From Desulfobacterales bacterium (GTDB lineage Bacteria; Desulfobacterota; Desulfobacteria; Desulfobacterales; Desulfosalsimonadaceae), in NCBI GenBank assembly GCA_007135795.1, contig SLIE01000026.1, positions 1 to 6,033 on the forward strand: a DNA stretch of 6,033 nt, given 5' to 3'. This document shows, in pieces, positions 5,317 to 6,033 of this stretch (position 1 is the first letter of the stretch; each line of letters begins with the position of its first letter). Both the position numbers and the translations under genes were made by a program. The notes beneath the pieces are model-generated. The model was given only the letters and a program-made list of their open reading frames with translations. It did not search any database and was not told the DNA's origin.

Positions 5317-5454
5317 CAAATTATTGGAAGAAAGCAGCAGGGAACCAAGGGTCCAAGCGAAACAGTGATCGAAGAGATTGACACATCGATCGGGGTCACT
5401 TGTTTGATGGTACCGGTTTAAACATGCTTATAAATAATTGATTTACTGGGTGGG

Positions 5455-5530
5455 TGGTGGAGATGAGGGGGATCGAACCCCTGACCTCGGCATTGCGAAC
5501 GCCGCGCTCTCCCATCTGAGCTACATCCCC
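5455..5530 (-). tRNA. tRNA-Ala (anticodon CGC)
   Basis: A complete 76-base tRNA including encoded CCA (5457-5455). The acceptor stem is GGGGATG with CATCTCC and contains the G3:U70 pair that defines alanine identity. The D arm has GCTC/GAGC, the anticodon stem is CGGCG/TGCCG around the loop TTCGCAA with anticodon CGC (reads GCG), and the T arm is AGGGG, TTCGATC, CCCCT. The discriminator base is A, as expected. Its own promoter lies just upstream, and the DUF2400 gene ends 77 bases upstream on the same strand. Confidence 0.95.
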
Positions 5531-5549
5531 ATTGACAGATAAGGTGATC

Positions 5550-5578
5550 AAACTACCAATCCGTTTTACCGGAGTCAA
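5550..5578 (-). promoter_or_regulatory. Likely promoter of tRNA-Ala
   Basis: On the minus strand TTGACT (5578-5573), a 17-base spacer and TAGTTT (5555-5550) place a start about a dozen bases before the mature tRNA 5' end. The -35 and spacing are good; the -10 is weak. Confidence 0.42.
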
Positions 5579-5607
5579 GCAAAAACAAGTGTGACGTCAG
5601 GTCGCGT

Positions 5608-6033
5608 TCAGTTGAAAGAATAAAAATCGTTATCTTTTCGAATTCCCCGCCGGGTTAGAACAAAATCATAGCGCACGGGGTCTGCCGGAGAAATTTCGGA
5701 AAATACATGGGTAATTTCAAGTGCAGTTCTCATGTTGGCCTGTTTTCGTTTGGTAAGCCCCAGTTCAAGGCTTATTTGATGCATGTGAACATCTAAAGGA
5801 ACGATAAGCTTGGATGGGCAAAGGGTGTCCCACCCGCCGGGGTCGACGTCGTCATTTCGTATCATCCATCTCAAAAACAGGTTGAGCCGCTTGCAGGCGC
5901 TCCCTTTTTCCACGCGGGGAACCAGGTGGCCGGGGTCTGTCGGAGCACCTGTACGGACAGCTGCGGAAAAAGCTGACATTGCAGGAAGGTAGGTGGCATC
6001 GTTATTGGAACATGACGATTTAAAAGATGCCAT
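5608..6033 (-). CDS. TIGR02757/DUF2400 family protein, C-terminal part, cut by the right edge
   Basis: These 141 codons run from the right edge to a TAA at 5608-5610. Conserved blocks of the family are clear, numbered within this fragment: KGSACKRLNLFLRWMIRNDD (43-62) followed by VDPGGW, CPSKLIVPLDVHMHQIS (72-88), LGLTKRKQAN (91-100) and DPVRYDFVLTRRGI (118-131). Family members usually have about 250 residues, so roughly the first 110 lie outside the window and the Met codon at the very edge is most likely internal. The function of the family is not established. The SKLIVPLDVH segment recalls the VDTHV helix of HhH-GPD DNA glycosylases, which suggests a link to DNA base repair, but this is resemblance only. 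The gene is followed by tRNA-Ala and shows no damage. Confidence 0.82.
   Translation of the reverse strand: MASFKSSCSNNDATYLPAMSAFSAAVRTGAPTDPGHLVPRVEKGSACKRLNLFLRWMIRNDDVDPGGWDTLCPSKLIVPLDVHMHQISLELGLTKRKQANMRTALEITHVFSEISPADPVRYDFVLTRRGIRKDNDFYSFN

Larger units (their letters stand above)
5134..5454. other. Intergenic region between tRNA-Ala and the acyl-CoA synthetase
   Basis: These 321 bases hold no supported gene. The synthetase's likely promoter and a possible operator lie at 5258-5316. No clear terminator hairpin follows the tRNA on the minus strand. A plus-strand frame crossing from the synthetase (4774-5304) is its antisense shadow continued by chance. Confidence 0.55.

Noticed and set aside
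5455..5475. tRNA-Ala 3' end as a used integration site
   Set aside because: No second copy of the tRNA 3' end and no integrase are visible in the window.
5396..5578. 60-codon minus-strand frame over the tRNA (contains GDVAQMGERGVRNAEVRGSI)
   Set aside because: It is the familiar false translation of a tRNA gene. The tRNA-Ala structure explains all of it.
1..6033. CRISPR array, integron attC array or phage genes
   Set aside because: No regularly spaced direct repeats, no attC-like cassette chain, and no integrase, capsid or terminase motifs were seen.

Overview
The window looks like a chromosomal stretch of a Gram-negative bacterium. A proteobacterium-like or Desulfobacterota-like anaerobe would fit, but this is inference from gene content, and no single marker settles the taxon. 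The supporting observations are a TPR lipoprotein with a bacterial signal peptide, a ParE-type toxin-antitoxin pair, a short/medium-chain acyl-CoA synthetase, a TIGR02757/DUF2400 protein, a tRNA-Ala with encoded CCA, and several dispersed palindromic repeats.

Left part (1-1191, plus strand): an open frame enters from the left edge and looks like the end of an unrecognised, probably beta-rich protein. It runs 203 bases into a well-supported TPR lipoprotein gene (394-1191), so its true end is doubtful. A 302-base gap follows and contains a perfect 10-bp hairpin repeat.

Middle part (1494-3378): on the minus strand is a toxin-antitoxin cassette. The antitoxin (1811-1993) is intact. The ParE-like toxin (1494-1807) is split by what looks like a one-base loss in a short T run, so as written it cannot be made whole. 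About 1 kb of gene-poor DNA follows. It holds two copies, in opposite orientation, of one REP-like palindromic repeat (2579-2611 and 2712-2744), a third hairpin repeat (2945-2962), and two short open stretches on the minus strand that may be decayed coding sequence. A truncated Gate-domain (YjiG/nucleoside-recognition type) membrane protein follows on the plus strand (3013-3378). It lacks the expected C-terminal part and may also be frameshifted at its start.

Right part (3379-6033): a strong bidirectional terminator (3442-3474) separates the convergent Gate gene from a complete 536-residue AMP-forming acyl-CoA synthetase (3523-5133, minus). Upstream lie a possible promoter and operator, then tRNA-Ala(CGC) on the minus strand with its own likely promoter, then the C-terminal half or so of a TIGR02757/DUF2400 protein that leaves the window at the right edge.

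The genes do not form one pathway. The synthetase, tRNA and DUF2400 gene look like ordinary chromosome. The 1.2-3.4 kb interval looks like a decaying accessory patch with broken genes and dispersed repeats. I found no convincing new multi-gene system. The best leads are the broken toxin beside an intact antitoxin, the inverted repeat pair, and the truncated membrane gene. Three suspected frame breaks lie at or next to T runs, so sequence error has to be excluded before calling decay.
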